A program made the position numbers and the translations under genes. A DNA stretch of 64,000 nt from assembly GCA_024401695.1 (NCBI GenBank), contig JAKSKN010000007.1, positions 35,764 to 99,763 on the forward strand, read 5' to 3'. How positions within the stretch are numbered: the stretch's first letter is position 1; every line of letters starts with the position of its first letter. This stretch comes from Bacteroidales bacterium (GTDB lineage: Bacteria; Bacteroidota; Bacteroidia; Bacteroidales; UBA932). The notes beneath the pieces are model-generated. The model made no database searches, was not told where the DNA came from, and saw only the letters and a list, made by a program, of their open reading frames with translations. Shown here in pieces: positions 48,901 through 57,753 of this stretch.

Positions 48901-51052
48901 GTATGTCGGCTCCAGCGGCGTTCCTGCCGGTTCCCGTGACGGCTCTGCCGGCAGACTGGTTCTTCAGGGTCACATTGACAGGGAGGACACGCAGAGAAAA
49001 CGCTGTCGTGGAGAATTCCTGGGTCTCACCCGTGGCGTCCGTAACCTTGACGGTGACGTGATAATAACAGAAATCGTAGTCGCAGGCAGGGAATTTTATG
49101 CTGAACGTCCCGTCCTGGGCAGGAACAAGTTCGCCGGAAGCGTATGAGTCGCCATACCTTTCGACATAGTACTCCGCTTTTGCAGATGAGACAGGATGGC
49201 CTGAATAGCTCCGTATCCGGCCGGTGACGCATATCTCGTCGCCCGGAAGGTAGAACTGCTCGTCCGGAGTCCACGCAAGTTCGAAGGTCGGCAGCACGAA
49301 GTCATCGACGCGCACCTTTCTGGAGGTGACGGTGCCGTTCCTCCTGTTCTTGATGGTGAGGGTGTACATACCGTTCCTTCCTCCGCGCTTGAGAACGAAA
49401 TCGCCGGCTGCGGAGCCGAATTCATTCGTCGTCAGTTCGCTCGTGCAGATGATGTTGTTCTCCGCGTCAGCCAGGACTGCGGTCAGCTGCTCGCCTTCCT
49501 GTATCTTGAGGTCATACAGCCCCTTGTAGAGGATGACCTTGTAGTGCAGGATCTCGTCGGGATTGTAAGCCCCGCGGTCGGTCAGCAGGATCGCATCCTG
49601 CCTTTCTGCCCCATCTTCCTGCCGGTAATAATGATTGAATATCCTTTCAGTCTGTGACTTTCGGGCCAGACCGTCCGTCACGGCGCTGGCGAAGATCTCA
49701 TCTCCCCAGTTCCCGTCCTTGATCCTTTCCTGGAATCCTTCAGGGAGATAGGTGAATCCGTCGATACGGAAGTCCCTGGCACTGGCGACGACTTTACCTT
49801 CATCGTCAACAAGGGTGACGTCGACTTTCTCCATAGGCCGCCCGCTCAGATAATCAGTCACATAGACCGCATATCCGAATGAATCCCTTTTCAGAGCGAG
49901 GGAAAGTGAATATCTTTCATAGCTGCCGTTTGTCTCAACTTTGCCGTTGGAGCACCTGACATCGTATTCGCCGTCTGCAATGGCCGGGATATCATATTCG
50001 ATGGTGTCGCGTACATAGTAACTCCTTGAAGGATTGTCAAGGGTCTTCTCGTGTACTGTTTTCCTGTCGCTGAGGATCTGGAATTTCACAGACGGAAGGT
50101 TCCTGGTGTATGCCGTGAGCTTCCCGTCGCTTATCTTGAACTCGACGGACTTTTCATTCATTCTGTTCAGGAGTTCCCCGGGTGAGGTGCAGCAGTCCGC
50201 TATGGCTTTCTCGCTGCCTCTGAATGCGTCCCGGTCCGAAAGGAATTTCTCGCAGGCGCTTTTGATTTTCTCATATTCCCTGCCGGTGCTCGTCTTTGTC
50301 TGGCTGAGCTTGTTGAAGTCATCGTTTATGATGTCCTGACGCCCAAGCAGGCTTACGGCTTTCGTGCTATACCCGGCAACAAAAGCTTCAAGGGCCTTGC
50401 GCCTTGCTTCGGTCCCGGTTTTTCTGGAGGCCTCGGTGTAATCGATGAAGCCGGCAAATGGGTATTCGTCACCATAGCGGCTGCGTATGGCAGTGACGGC
50501 TTTCCCGTCTGCACTGTTTTTCTGGTTGAGGAAGAAGATGTGCCAGAGTGCAAAGTCATAGTCATTTGCAATCAGAGGAACAAGGGCGTTGCCGAAGCCT
50601 GCCCTGTAAATCTGGCCGTCTTTCGTGTAAAACTCAGAAGAATGGGTTTTCTCCAATTCAGCCTTGTGCTGACCGGCGTATTCAAGAAGCCGGTCGGAGT
50701 TCCCTCCGCGCATTCTGAAGAAATTGACGAAAGGGTCGTTGTAGTCGTCGAGTTCTTTCTCCTTCTGCGCCGTCAGCTCGTCGCGCAGTTTCCAGTTGGT
50801 ACTTGTGCGGGCATCGACGTATTTGTCGCACGCGTCATAGAAATCCCACGAAAGGCGTTTCGCGGCGGCTTCTTTCTTTATGTCCTCCAGGATGGATGCC
50901 TGCTCCTTCGGCTTGTCTTTTCCGACCGCCGAATAGTAAGATTTCCAGAGGCTCACCAGGGTGTGGCCTTCATTGTCCTTGTTTGCTGCAAAAATTGAAT
51001 TCATAACAGGGGTGAGCGTAATCGCCATCAGGATTGCTACGATACGTTTCAT
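45911..51052 (-). CDS. Alpha-2-macroglobulin-like protein without thioester
   Basis: 1713 residues, signal peptide ~1-22 (ends SIFA). An N-terminal helical region (~25-340), MG domains including MG2 (LLTDRGAYNPDEILHYKV), the central A2M segment (AWEPFLKSDKDGNISFRF) and a helical toroid domain (NRDGGFGWFEG). The usual thioester CxEQ is absent; the corresponding place reads CLTE. Bacterial A2Ms trap host or rival proteases in the periplasm; a thioester-less form may act by conformational trapping, by inference. ATG 51052 is preferred to GTG 51067. Its stop codon overlaps that of the batD-batE gene. folC lies 17 bases upstream on the same strand. Confidence 0.82.
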   Translation of the reverse strand: MKRIVAILMAITLTPVMNSIFAANKDNEGHTLVSLWKSYYSAVGKDKPKEQASILEDIKKEAAAKRLSWDFYDACDKYVDARTSTNWKLRDELTAQKEKELDDYNDPFVNFFRMRGGNSDRLLEYAGQHKAELEKTHSSEFYTKDGQIYRAGFGNALVPLIANDYDFALWHIFFLNQKNSADGKAVTAIRSRYGDEYPFAGFIDYTEASRKTGTEARRKALEAFVAGYSTKAVSLLGRQDIINDDFNKLSQTKTSTGREYEKIKSACEKFLSDRDAFRGSEKAIADCCTSPGELLNRMNEKSVEFKISDGKLTAYTRNLPSVKFQILSDRKTVHEKTLDNPSRSYYVRDTIEYDIPAIADGEYDVRCSNGKVETNGSYERYSLSLALKRDSFGYAVYVTDYLSGRPMEKVDVTLVDDEGKVVASARDFRIDGFTYLPEGFQERIKDGNWGDEIFASAVTDGLARKSQTERIFNHYYRQEDGAERQDAILLTDRGAYNPDEILHYKVILYKGLYDLKIQEGEQLTAVLADAENNIICTSELTTNEFGSAAGDFVLKRGGRNGMYTLTIKNRRNGTVTSRKVRVDDFVLPTFELAWTPDEQFYLPGDEICVTGRIRSYSGHPVSSAKAEYYVERYGDSYASGELVPAQDGTFSIKFPACDYDFCYYHVTVKVTDATGETQEFSTTAFSLRVLPVNVTLKNQSAGRAVTGTGRNAAGADILSDDVAEVLFELKEWPASVSLRHSSLKITYEVLRNGSVVATGSAKSGEVKKIDLSGKESGLYIIRTTAVAKGKDGKDYRQAYDLNILKVKDSDTVLSDNVVNFFKETADEIGIQFGHCGAPVWAVAELYGSGNVLLQKRMVTLNGKDNLKTVAFDYRKDYPDVVLLKIFYFLNGNSYEYDRTVYRKVNRLELPLSFSRFLDTTKPGATYTFNIKTAAGVECAATIFDKSTETMETNVWHTLYARRYPAPSVNYETVCGCNNGYGFYMDEVKIGFSSKSAAPGKVARALGINAMARESIVMSDTMAVEEESAGEPAVEEDARPEGYIRENFANTIAWEPFLKSDKDGNISFRFTNADKLSTYYVQLFAHRMDMHNAALRKEMVVTIPVKIAVVEPQVLYAGDRYLLRVSLANSLNTAIGGKLDVSFLNGGTMDSKAVGNGSKSVSIPASGNYDAEFALDIPDISELGIKIVFTAGGDYGSDGVFVAVPVKKAFQEITEAHSSILLSGQDREALIAGLRSQFVNVAGSDASLKETSIIDMIREALPAFAEYDSDNSICLTEALYSNCLIKSINPSAAVDTAAAGKITKCQNRDGGFGWFEGMESSPILTLVILERFAAMKDMQKLIDVEAAVKYLDKEYFGESKRPFWCGNFNQAQYLYLRSLYPSVSLDTGEAGFLARRAFKKSNREYLTPAKERGMNGRILAKARRLKTLRNLVNDPAGKELANALGISSGRKIQKSLQADIESLLEYAEPHRSGGQYYPNAVMPWRGLLESELYAHSMLCDLFDESGYDKLADDLRLWIMVQKETQKWDDDPACIEAIASVLRGSEEVLRTKVVILSATATLPFEEIKTSGNGFRLERTFYRNGEEIKDGEPLKVGDKIVARFKIWNEENRSFVRLTAPRSGALRPVQQLSGRIGWHLAPINIPGWLIFRPQGYRSVLRDRTEFWFDSYPEENTTLEEEYFVTQAGTFQSPVPVIESLYAPHYRANSTSTVMNSR

Positions 51053-51069
51053 ATTCAGTTGAGTCACTC

Positions 51070-52428
51070 TTAAAAAAGTTCTACTGCCTCAGATACTACA
51101 AAAGTGCTGCCACCAATGTAAACAAGGCTTCCGGGCACTCCAGCGGCCATTTTCTCTGCCATTCTGACACCATCTGCCACTGACGGCGCAGCGCAGGTGT
51201 GGAGGTCGGGACGCAACTTTGACAGGCGCTCCTTCAAGGCTTCGACCGGAAGAGAACGGCTGTTTGCAGGCGCAACCAGGAAATATTCGGCCCCGGCCGG
51301 CATCATCGGGGCTATGCCGTCGAGATCCTTGTCGGCCATCACGCCATATACGATGAACAGCGGCCTTCCGAGTGCGGAGAGTTTCTCGAAATTCAGTTTC
51401 AGGGCGGGTGGATTGTGGCCTATGTCGCAGATGGTCTCCGGTTCTGACCGGAGCTTTTCCCATCTGCCGCGGAAACCGGTGATGCGTGCAGTGTGTGCAA
51501 GTGCTTCGCGGTCGGCTTCTATGCCGAGCAGTTCCAGCGCGGCGGAGACGGTGCGCTGGTTGATGGCCTGGCACGGTCCGGTAAGGTCCAGGTCGATATC
51601 CGGGGACTCGAATTCGTCGGCGAAGAAAAGCGGGCAAGGTGCTTCCGCCGCCTGGGTCTCGAATACAGGTCCTGTCTCGTCGTCCCAACCCCAGACTACG
51701 GCGGGAACGCCGGGCTTGAAGATTCCGGCCTTTTCGCCCGCGATCCCGGCGCGGGTGTTGCCAAGCATCGCGCAGTGGTCGAGACCTATGCTGGTGATGA
51801 CGCTGAGTTCCGGGGTGATGATGTTCGTGCTGTCGAGCCGTCCGCCCAGGCCGACTTCAATCACAGCCACATCCACTTCCTGCTCCGCATACCACCAGAA
51901 TGCCATTCCGGTGGTTATCTCGAAGAACGACAGTCCGCTCAGGTTCTGTTCCGTGAGGAACGCGAAAACCGCCTCTTTTGGTATCATTTCAGCGTTTGGG
52001 AGTGAGTCTCTCTCTGCAGAAACTTCCGCTTCGCTCCATCCCTCCCACGCGGTGCGCGGGCCCCTCCCTCTGACGTGTCCGAGGGTGGACACGGTTTCTG
52101 CAGAGAGAGACTCACTCCCAAGTGATGAAATGATTTTGATGCGCTCCCGGAAGTCGATGAGGTGCGGAGAGGTGTAGAGTCCGACGCGCAGCCCGGTTGC
52201 GGCAAGCGCCGCCGCCAGCATCGAACTGACAGACCCCTTGCCGTTGGTGCCGGCCACGTGAATGGTCTTGAACTTGCGCCACGGGTGCCCCAGGGCGGCA
52301 TCGAAAGATTCCATACCGGCGAGGCCCGGCTTGTAAGCCCCCGCGCCGAAACCTACCTTCTGGACGGTAGGATGTTTTTCAAAAAGATCGGCAAGAAGCC
52401 GGTCGTATGATTGGGTGTTATATTTCAT
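51070..52428 (-). CDS. folC: Bifunctional folylpolyglutamate/dihydrofolate synthase with in-frame insertion
   Basis: 452-residue Mur-ligase-fold enzyme adding glutamates to folates. P-loop AGTNGKGSVSSMLAAAL, SPHLIDFRERI, the FFEITTGMAFWWYA motif, and VGLGGRLDSTN are present. Between RERIKI and NAEMIPKEA, where relatives have a two-residue turn, there is an extra ~46 residues encoded by a palindromic element (51983-52134). The frame is kept and both flanks read normally, so the gene may still work. ATG 52428 is chosen since a TTG at 52446 overlaps the promoter. Confidence 0.93.
   Translation of the reverse strand: MKYNTQSYDRLLADLFEKHPTVQKVGFGAGAYKPGLAGMESFDAALGHPWRKFKTIHVAGTNGKGSVSSMLAAALAATGLRVGLYTSPHLIDFRERIKIISSLGSESLSAETVSTLGHVRGRGPRTAWEGWSEAEVSAERDSLPNAEMIPKEAVFAFLTEQNLSGLSFFEITTGMAFWWYAEQEVDVAVIEVGLGGRLDSTNIITPELSVITSIGLDHCAMLGNTRAGIAGEKAGIFKPGVPAVVWGWDDETGPVFETQAAEAPCPLFFADEFESPDIDLDLTGPCQAINQRTVSAALELLGIEADREALAHTARITGFRGRWEKLRSEPETICDIGHNPPALKLNFEKLSALGRPLFIVYGVMADKDLDGIAPMMPAGAEYFLVAPANSRSLPVEALKERLSKLRPDLHTCAAPSVADGVRMAEKMAAGVPGSLVYIGGSTFVVSEAVELF
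51983..52134. mobile_element. Palindromic, in-frame inserted element inside folC
   Basis: Two inverted arms of 41 bases (51983-52023 and 52094-52134) of which 28 bases (51996-52023 / 52094-52121) are perfectly complementary, with three mismatches in the outer part. The 70-base centre holds a 7-bp perfect hairpin (CGTGTCC, loop GAGGGT, GGACACG at 52074-52093) and a small CGCG hairpin. It encodes no protein of its own but adds ~46 codons to folC without a stop. The form resembles the protein-coding palindromic repeats of Rickettsia and MITE-like repeats. No second copy was noticed in this window. Confidence 0.75.
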
Positions 52429-52443
52429 AGTTGCAACTGTTTC

Positions 52444-52451
52444 CAAATTTA
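52444..52451 (-). promoter_or_regulatory. -7 element of folC
   Basis: Minus strand TAAATTTG fits TAnnTTTG, 15 bases before the folC ATG; it decides against the upstream TTG start. No clear -33 box. Confidence 0.45.
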
Positions 52452-52481
52452 GTTAAATTTACACGAATTTTGTGTGCTCAA

Positions 52482-53600
52482 ATGGCGAAATCCCTTTCAG
52501 CATTACATTCCAATTACGTCATTGACGGTGTTACGCAGGAATTTACGCCCGCGCAACTGCTTGATGCCGTGACGGAAGGAGCTCCGGAAATCCAGTCGGA
52601 TTGTCCGGACACGATTGTGGACGAAACTCTCGACCCGGTCGTATCCAGTTATGAATTCGACCCTTCCAAGGTCGACAGTTACCTTGCAGGGCTCCGGAAT
52701 GTGCGGAAGATACTCCCGCTTGCATTCGCAGAATCATATTCCTGCGGACGTGTGGCGGAGGCTCTTATCGACGCAATCTGGCTCCAGGGCCATTTCCGTA
52801 TCGGCGACCTCCAGCTGAAGGCGTCGTGGAAATGGAATGCCGAGCCCGTCGGCTCCCACGCGGCGTTCTACAATTCAGTCAAGTCCTCGGCCGACTATCT
52901 TGACGGACTCGGCCTGAAATTCTCTTCGTATTCGTATGCCAGGTCATCCGAGTGCGACCTTTCCTTCAAGGCCACTCTGGCAAAGGACACGGGCATCGAG
53001 GATGTCTTTGTGGGACAGCCGTTCCGTTCTGAACATCCGGCCCTCGGCAGCCGCCGGGCCTGTCCCGCCACCCTTGTGCCGGACCCGCAGAGCTGGATAG
53101 TGTTCATCCCGTTCGAGACCTGTGATTTCCGGCTTGGCGGGTCCCTGCTTGCCCAGACCCTGGGCTTCGGCGGTGGCGTGCCTCCACAGGTAGGTGACGC
53201 CGATTATTTCCTCGACTGCTACGAGGTCATCCGTGAGTTCGTCGAGGACGGGCTGCCTCTGAGCGGCAACACCGTCCGCGTGGGCGGCCTGCTCAAGTCG
53301 CTGAGTGATATGTCTGCCGGTGGCACCGGTGCGACGGTGGACATCTCCAATATACTCAAGGCATATCAGGAAAAAGATTTGATACGTGTGCTCTTCTCCG
53401 AAATCCCGGGAGTGATAATCCAGATCAGAGACATAGATTTCGACTATCTGGACGCCGAACTGCTGCTGCAGGACGTGGCATTCTTCCCGCTCGGCCACCC
53501 GGTCGCCGGGTCTTCCGAGGTCCGTGTGAAGGCGTCGGCGAAAACCGGCATACAGACAATACTTGAATCGCTGATGCAGAATGCAGAAGGCGAGGATTAA
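52482..53600 (+). CDS. PurL/AIR-synthase-related protein, function unknown
   Basis: 372 residues from ATG 52482 (the open frame extends further upstream but would overlap the divergent folC start). The C-terminal half resembles the C-terminal domain of PurM/PurL-type ATP enzymes: GLLKSLSDMSAGGTGATVDI, then IRVLFSEIPGVIIQI and DVAFFPLGHP, matching the A-x-GG-x-G-A motif and later strand order. The N-terminal half carries IGDLQLKASWKWN and FVGQPFRSEHPALGS; standard PurL metal/ATP residues could not be identified. Too short for PurL (>700). It may be a degenerate or regulatory relative, ahead of a PhoH gene by nine bases. Tentative. Confidence 0.55.
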   Translation: MAKSLSALHSNYVIDGVTQEFTPAQLLDAVTEGAPEIQSDCPDTIVDETLDPVVSSYEFDPSKVDSYLAGLRNVRKILPLAFAESYSCGRVAEALIDAIWLQGHFRIGDLQLKASWKWNAEPVGSHAAFYNSVKSSADYLDGLGLKFSSYSYARSSECDLSFKATLAKDTGIEDVFVGQPFRSEHPALGSRRACPATLVPDPQSWIVFIPFETCDFRLGGSLLAQTLGFGGGVPPQVGDADYFLDCYEVIREFVEDGLPLSGNTVRVGGLLKSLSDMSAGGTGATVDISNILKAYQEKDLIRVLFSEIPGVIIQIRDIDFDYLDAELLLQDVAFFPLGHPVAGSSEVRVKASAKTGIQTILESLMQNAEGED

Positions 53601-53609
53601 CCACATAAG

Positions 53610-54953
53610 ATGAGTAAACCGAAAATTTTCGTGCTGGACACTAATGTGATTCTGCACGACCACAATGCCATCAAGCATTTTCAGGACAATGACCTTGTCA
53701 TTCCCTGCGCAGTCGTTGAGGAAGCGGACAAATTCAAAAAAGGGAACGACACCCTGGCTTACCACGCCAGGGGGTTCATGCGTGATATCGACAAGATTAC
53801 CGCAGGGAAGAATTTTGAAAAGGGCGGCCTGCCGATAGGCAAGGGTCTGGGCCTGATCAAGATTGAGCCGAACCACCTTTTCCCGGACAACCTGAAGGAT
53901 CTGTTCAGGGATGATATCCAGGATCATCGCATACTGGCCACGGCCATCTGGGTGCGCGATCACAATCCCGACAGGTTCGTCGCTCTCGTGACGAAGGATA
54001 TCAACCTGCGTCTGAAGGCGAAAGCCGCCGGAATGGAGGTTCAGGACTATTTGACCGACAGGGTCGAGGAGGCCAGGATCGAGAACTCCCAGAAGGAGGT
54101 CCAGACCTTCACATTGAACCCGGATATTCTCCAGACCCTCGTCTATGGCCCGGAGAATGCGGTCAAGTGGCAGGATGTGACTGACCGTAAACCGATTGCG
54201 AACCAGAACTACAAGTTCCACTGGCAGGGCAACAAGGACGCTGAAACCGTATGCGCCCGGTACGATGAGGACAGGGACAGGATAGTGTTCGTGCGCTCCC
54301 GTGAGGCCTACGGCATACGTCCGCGCAACGATGAGCAGAAGATGGCGCTCGACGCATTGCTGAATCCGAAGATCGAGCTTGTCTCACTTACCGGAGGTGC
54401 CGGGACAGGCAAGACCCTCCTTGCCCTGGCAGCCGCATTGGAGCAGGAGAAGGAATATGAGCAGATCATCCTCTCCCGTCCTACCGTAATCCTCGGCAAC
54501 CAGGACATCGGCTTCCTGCCGGGCGACCAGAAGACCAAGATGGGACCTTTCCTCCAGCCGCTTATGGACAATCTGAACGTGATCAAGGGCCAGTTCAAAC
54601 CGACTTCGCGCGAAGCGCAGCGCATCGAGGCCATGCTCACGCAGGAAAAACTGATCATTGAGCCGCTGGCATACATCCGCGGCCGCAGTCTCGGCAGATG
54701 CTACTTCATCATCGACGAGGCGCAGAATCTGACGCCTCACGAGATGAAGACCATCATCACCCGTGCCGGCGCCGGGACGAAGATGGTTTTCACGGGCGAT
54801 ATCTTCCAGATAGACCAGCCTTATCTTGACCAATGGTCCAATGGTCTGACGCATCTGGGCGAGAAGATGGACGGCCAGAAGCTGTTTGACCACATCTTCC
54901 TACGGAAGGGTGAACGCAGCGAGTTGTCTGAATTGGCTGCGAAATTGTTATAA
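53610..54953 (+). CDS. PIN-domain plus PhoH-type ATPase
   Basis: 447 residues. An N-terminal PIN nuclease domain (~5-150; first Asp in FVLDTNVILHD, later acidic residues EEADKF and DHRILA) fused to a PhoH NTPase (~245-440): Walker A GGAGTGKTLLALA, Walker B FIIDEAQNLTPHE, KMVFTGD. This PIN-PhoH layout (YlaK/PhoH2-like) is linked to RNA helicase and ribonuclease activity in other bacteria. Cotranscribed with the PurL-like gene. Confidence 0.92.
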   Translation: MSKPKIFVLDTNVILHDHNAIKHFQDNDLVIPCAVVEEADKFKKGNDTLAYHARGFMRDIDKITAGKNFEKGGLPIGKGLGLIKIEPNHLFPDNLKDLFRDDIQDHRILATAIWVRDHNPDRFVALVTKDINLRLKAKAAGMEVQDYLTDRVEEARIENSQKEVQTFTLNPDILQTLVYGPENAVKWQDVTDRKPIANQNYKFHWQGNKDAETVCARYDEDRDRIVFVRSREAYGIRPRNDEQKMALDALLNPKIELVSLTGGAGTGKTLLALAAALEQEKEYEQIILSRPTVILGNQDIGFLPGDQKTKMGPFLQPLMDNLNVIKGQFKPTSREAQRIEAMLTQEKLIIEPLAYIRGRSLGRCYFIIDEAQNLTPHEMKTIITRAGAGTKMVFTGDIFQIDQPYLDQWSNGLTHLGEKMDGQKLFDHIFLRKGERSELSELAAKLL

Positions 54954-54969
54954 ATCAAAAAATTGTTCG

Positions 54970-54977
54970 TAAATTTG
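54970..54977 (+). promoter_or_regulatory. -7 element of ppdK
   Basis: TAAATTTG fits TAnnTTTG, ~30 bases before the ppdK ATG. A possible -33 TTG lies at 54945-54947 with a longer than usual spacer. Confidence 0.45.
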
Positions 54978-55007
54978 CGCCTCGAAATTTATCTAGGTTA
55001 AAATAAT

Positions 55008-57734
55008 ATGTTTGAAAGTAAGAAAAGAGTCTATCGTTTCGGCGGAAAGAAGGCCGAGGGCGATGGTTCAATGCGTGAGCTCCTTGGTGGAAAAGGAGCC
55101 AATCTGGCCGAGATGAGTCGTCTCGGTATGCCTGTACCTGCAGGCTTTACCATTACCACTGAGTGTTGTGCAGAGTATTATCGCCTCGGCGGCGGTTATA
55201 CCGAAGAACTCAAGTGGGAGGTTTCAGGAGCACTTGAAGCTACTGAAAAACTTATGGGCAAGAAATTTGGTGATGTCAATGACCCGCTTCTCGTGAGCTG
55301 CCGTTCAGGCGCCCGCAGTTCAATGCCGGGTATGATGGACACCATCCTCAATATCGGTCTCTGCTCAGCCACCATCCCTGGTATGATCGCAAAGACCGGC
55401 AACCCTCGTTTCGTCTATGACGCATACCGCCGTCTCATTATGATGTATTCAGACGTCGTGATGGAGAAAGCAGAAGGCATCGAGCCTGCAGACGGTCAGG
55501 GTATCCGCCAGCAGCTTGACCGTATGATGGCCGAGCTCAAGGACGCCAGGGGTTACAAGTCAGATACTGAAATCACCGCCGAGGAACTCAAGGACCTCTG
55601 CGAGAAGTTCAAGGCAAAGGTTGTCGAGGTGCTCGGTGTCGAGTTTCCTGACACAGCCGAGGCTCAGCTCTGGGGCTCCATCGGTGGCGTCTTCAAGAGC
55701 TGGAACGGAAAGCGTGCCATCGCTTACCGCCGCATCGAGAAGATTCCTGATGACTGGGGTACCGCTGTAAACGTACAGTCAATGGTCTTCGGAAATATGG
55801 GTGATACATCCGCTACCGGTGTTGCATTCTCACGCAACCCTGCCAATGGTGACAACAAGTTCTATGGTGAGTGGCTTATCAATGCCCAGGGCGAGGACGT
55901 GGTTGCAGGTATCCGCACCCCTAACCCTCTCAACGAGGCCACCAAGACCGAGCAGAACAAGAACCTCGCTTCCCTCGAAAAGGCTATGCCTGAGGTTTAC
56001 AAGGAGCTTGACGATATCCGCAAGCGTCTCGAGGAGCACTTCCACGATATGCAGGACATCGAGTTCACCATCCAGGACAAGCACCTCTATATGCTTCAGT
56101 GCCGTATCGGCAAGCGTACAGGTATCGCCGCCCTCCAGATGGCTATGGATATGCTCGACGAGGGTATGATCGATGAGAAGACCGCAGTCATGCGCGTTTC
56201 TCCTACCCAGCTCGACGAGATCCTCCACCCAGTCCTCAACGTTGCATCCGAAAAGAAGGCAACAGTCATCGCCAAGGGTCTTCCTGCATCTCCGGGCGGA
56301 TCTGTAGGCCAGATCGTGTTCACTTCAGAGGCCGCTATGGAAGCAGCCGCTGCCGGCAAGAAGACCATCCTCATCCGTGAGGAGACCTCTCCTGAGGACA
56401 TCGAGGGTATGCGTGCTTCTTCAGGTATCCTTACCACCCGTGGCGGTATGACTTCTCACGCAGCTCTCGTGGCTCGCGGCTGGGGCAAGTGCTGCATCGT
56501 AGGTTGCGAGGCGATGAAGATCAACTTTGAGAAGAAGACTGTCACATTCGAGGGCAGCGACAAGACATACAAGGAAGGCGACTGGTTCTCACTCAACGGT
56601 GCCAAGGGTTATGTATATGACACCAGGATCGAGACTATGGACGCCAGCGAGAACCCTCTCTTCATCAAGTTCATGTCAATCGTCGACAAGTATCGCAGAC
56701 TTGGCATCCGCACCAACGCCGACACTCCTGAGGACGCAGCCCGCGCTCTCGCATTCGGCGCCGAGGGTATCGGCCTCTTCCGTATCGAGCATATGTTCTA
56801 CGGAAAGAACAGTGAGACCCCTCTCGCAAAACTCCGCAAGATGATCATGTGCAACACTACAGTTGAGCGTGAGGCCGCTCTCAAGGAGCTTGAGCCGTTC
56901 ATCAAGGCATCTGTAAAGAGCACACTCAAGATTATGGATGGCAAGCCGGTTGTATTCCGTCTCCTCGATCCACCTCTCCACGAGTTCGTCCCTAAGACCG
57001 TAGAGAAGGAGAAGGAGCTTGCAGACGAACTCGGTATCTCCGTCGCTGAAGTTGAGAAGCGTGGCGAGAGCCTCCACGAGGTCAATCCTATGATGGGTCT
57101 CCGTGGTGTCCGTCTCCACGTCGCTTATCCTGAAATCGCTGACACCCAGTATCGCGCCATCTTCGAGGCTGCTACAGAGCTTATCCAGGAAGGCTGCAAG
57201 CCTATGCCTGAGATCATGATCCCTGTAACCATCTCAGCCCGCGAGCTCGAGTTCCAGAAGATGCGTTGCGAGAAGGTCCGCACCGAGATCGAGATCCGCA
57301 CCCGCGTCCAGGTGGACTACCACTTCGGTACAATGATCGAAATCCCACGCGCAGCCCTTACCGCTGACCGCATGGCCCGTACTGCAGAGTTCTTCAGCTT
57401 CGGAACCAACGACCTTACCCAGATGACCTTCGGCTTCTCACGCGATGACGTAGGTGCATTTATGGGTGACTATCTTGGCCACAAGATCCTTGATGCCGAT
57501 CCGTTCCAGACCATCGACACCAAGGCCGTCGGCAAACTCGTTGAAGCCGGTATCCAGGGTGGTCGCAGCAAGCGTCCTGACCTCAAGTGCGGTATCTGCG
57601 GCGAGCACGGTGGTGATCCTGACTCAGTGACCTTCTTCAACAAGATCGGTCTCGACTATGTCAGCTGCTCTCCATTCCGCGTTCCTATCGCCCGCCTTGC
57701 AGCAGCACAGGCAGCAATCAAGCAGAATAACTGA
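55008..57734 (+). CDS. ppdK: Pyruvate, phosphate dikinase
   Basis: 908-residue enzyme interconverting pyruvate + ATP + Pi and phosphoenolpyruvate + AMP + PPi, used for PEP supply or PPi-linked glycolysis. N-terminal ATP-grasp domain (GGKGANLAEMSRLGMPVPAGFTITT... region), phosphohistidine motif TTRGGMTSHAALVARGWGKCCIVG with the catalytic His, and the C-terminal TIM barrel with MTFGFSRDD and the CGICGEHGGD cysteine region. Codon usage is strongly uniform, as in highly expressed genes. Single-gene unit ending in a clear terminator. Confidence 0.98.
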   Translation: MFESKKRVYRFGGKKAEGDGSMRELLGGKGANLAEMSRLGMPVPAGFTITTECCAEYYRLGGGYTEELKWEVSGALEATEKLMGKKFGDVNDPLLVSCRSGARSSMPGMMDTILNIGLCSATIPGMIAKTGNPRFVYDAYRRLIMMYSDVVMEKAEGIEPADGQGIRQQLDRMMAELKDARGYKSDTEITAEELKDLCEKFKAKVVEVLGVEFPDTAEAQLWGSIGGVFKSWNGKRAIAYRRIEKIPDDWGTAVNVQSMVFGNMGDTSATGVAFSRNPANGDNKFYGEWLINAQGEDVVAGIRTPNPLNEATKTEQNKNLASLEKAMPEVYKELDDIRKRLEEHFHDMQDIEFTIQDKHLYMLQCRIGKRTGIAALQMAMDMLDEGMIDEKTAVMRVSPTQLDEILHPVLNVASEKKATVIAKGLPASPGGSVGQIVFTSEAAMEAAAAGKKTILIREETSPEDIEGMRASSGILTTRGGMTSHAALVARGWGKCCIVGCEAMKINFEKKTVTFEGSDKTYKEGDWFSLNGAKGYVYDTRIETMDASENPLFIKFMSIVDKYRRLGIRTNADTPEDAARALAFGAEGIGLFRIEHMFYGKNSETPLAKLRKMIMCNTTVEREAALKELEPFIKASVKSTLKIMDGKPVVFRLLDPPLHEFVPKTVEKEKELADELGISVAEVEKRGESLHEVNPMMGLRGVRLHVAYPEIADTQYRAIFEAATELIQEGCKPMPEIMIPVTISARELEFQKMRCEKVRTEIEIRTRVQVDYHFGTMIEIPRAALTADRMARTAEFFSFGTNDLTQMTFGFSRDDVGAFMGDYLGHKILDADPFQTIDTKAVGKLVEAGIQGGRSKRPDLKCGICGEHGGDPDSVTFFNKIGLDYVSCSPFRVPIARLAAAQAAIKQNN

Positions 57735-57753
57735 TTTCTGTAAATAATATCAT

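Noticed and set aside
51197-52177. 326-codon plus-strand open frame antisense to folC, spanning the palindrome
   Set aside because: Because the arms are inverted repeats, the same peptide motif appears on both strands; this frame has no family features and folC is clearly the real gene.
52944-54221. 425-codon minus-strand open frame across the PurL-like and PhoH genes
   Set aside because: The plus-strand genes have clear motifs and spacing; the antisense translation has none.
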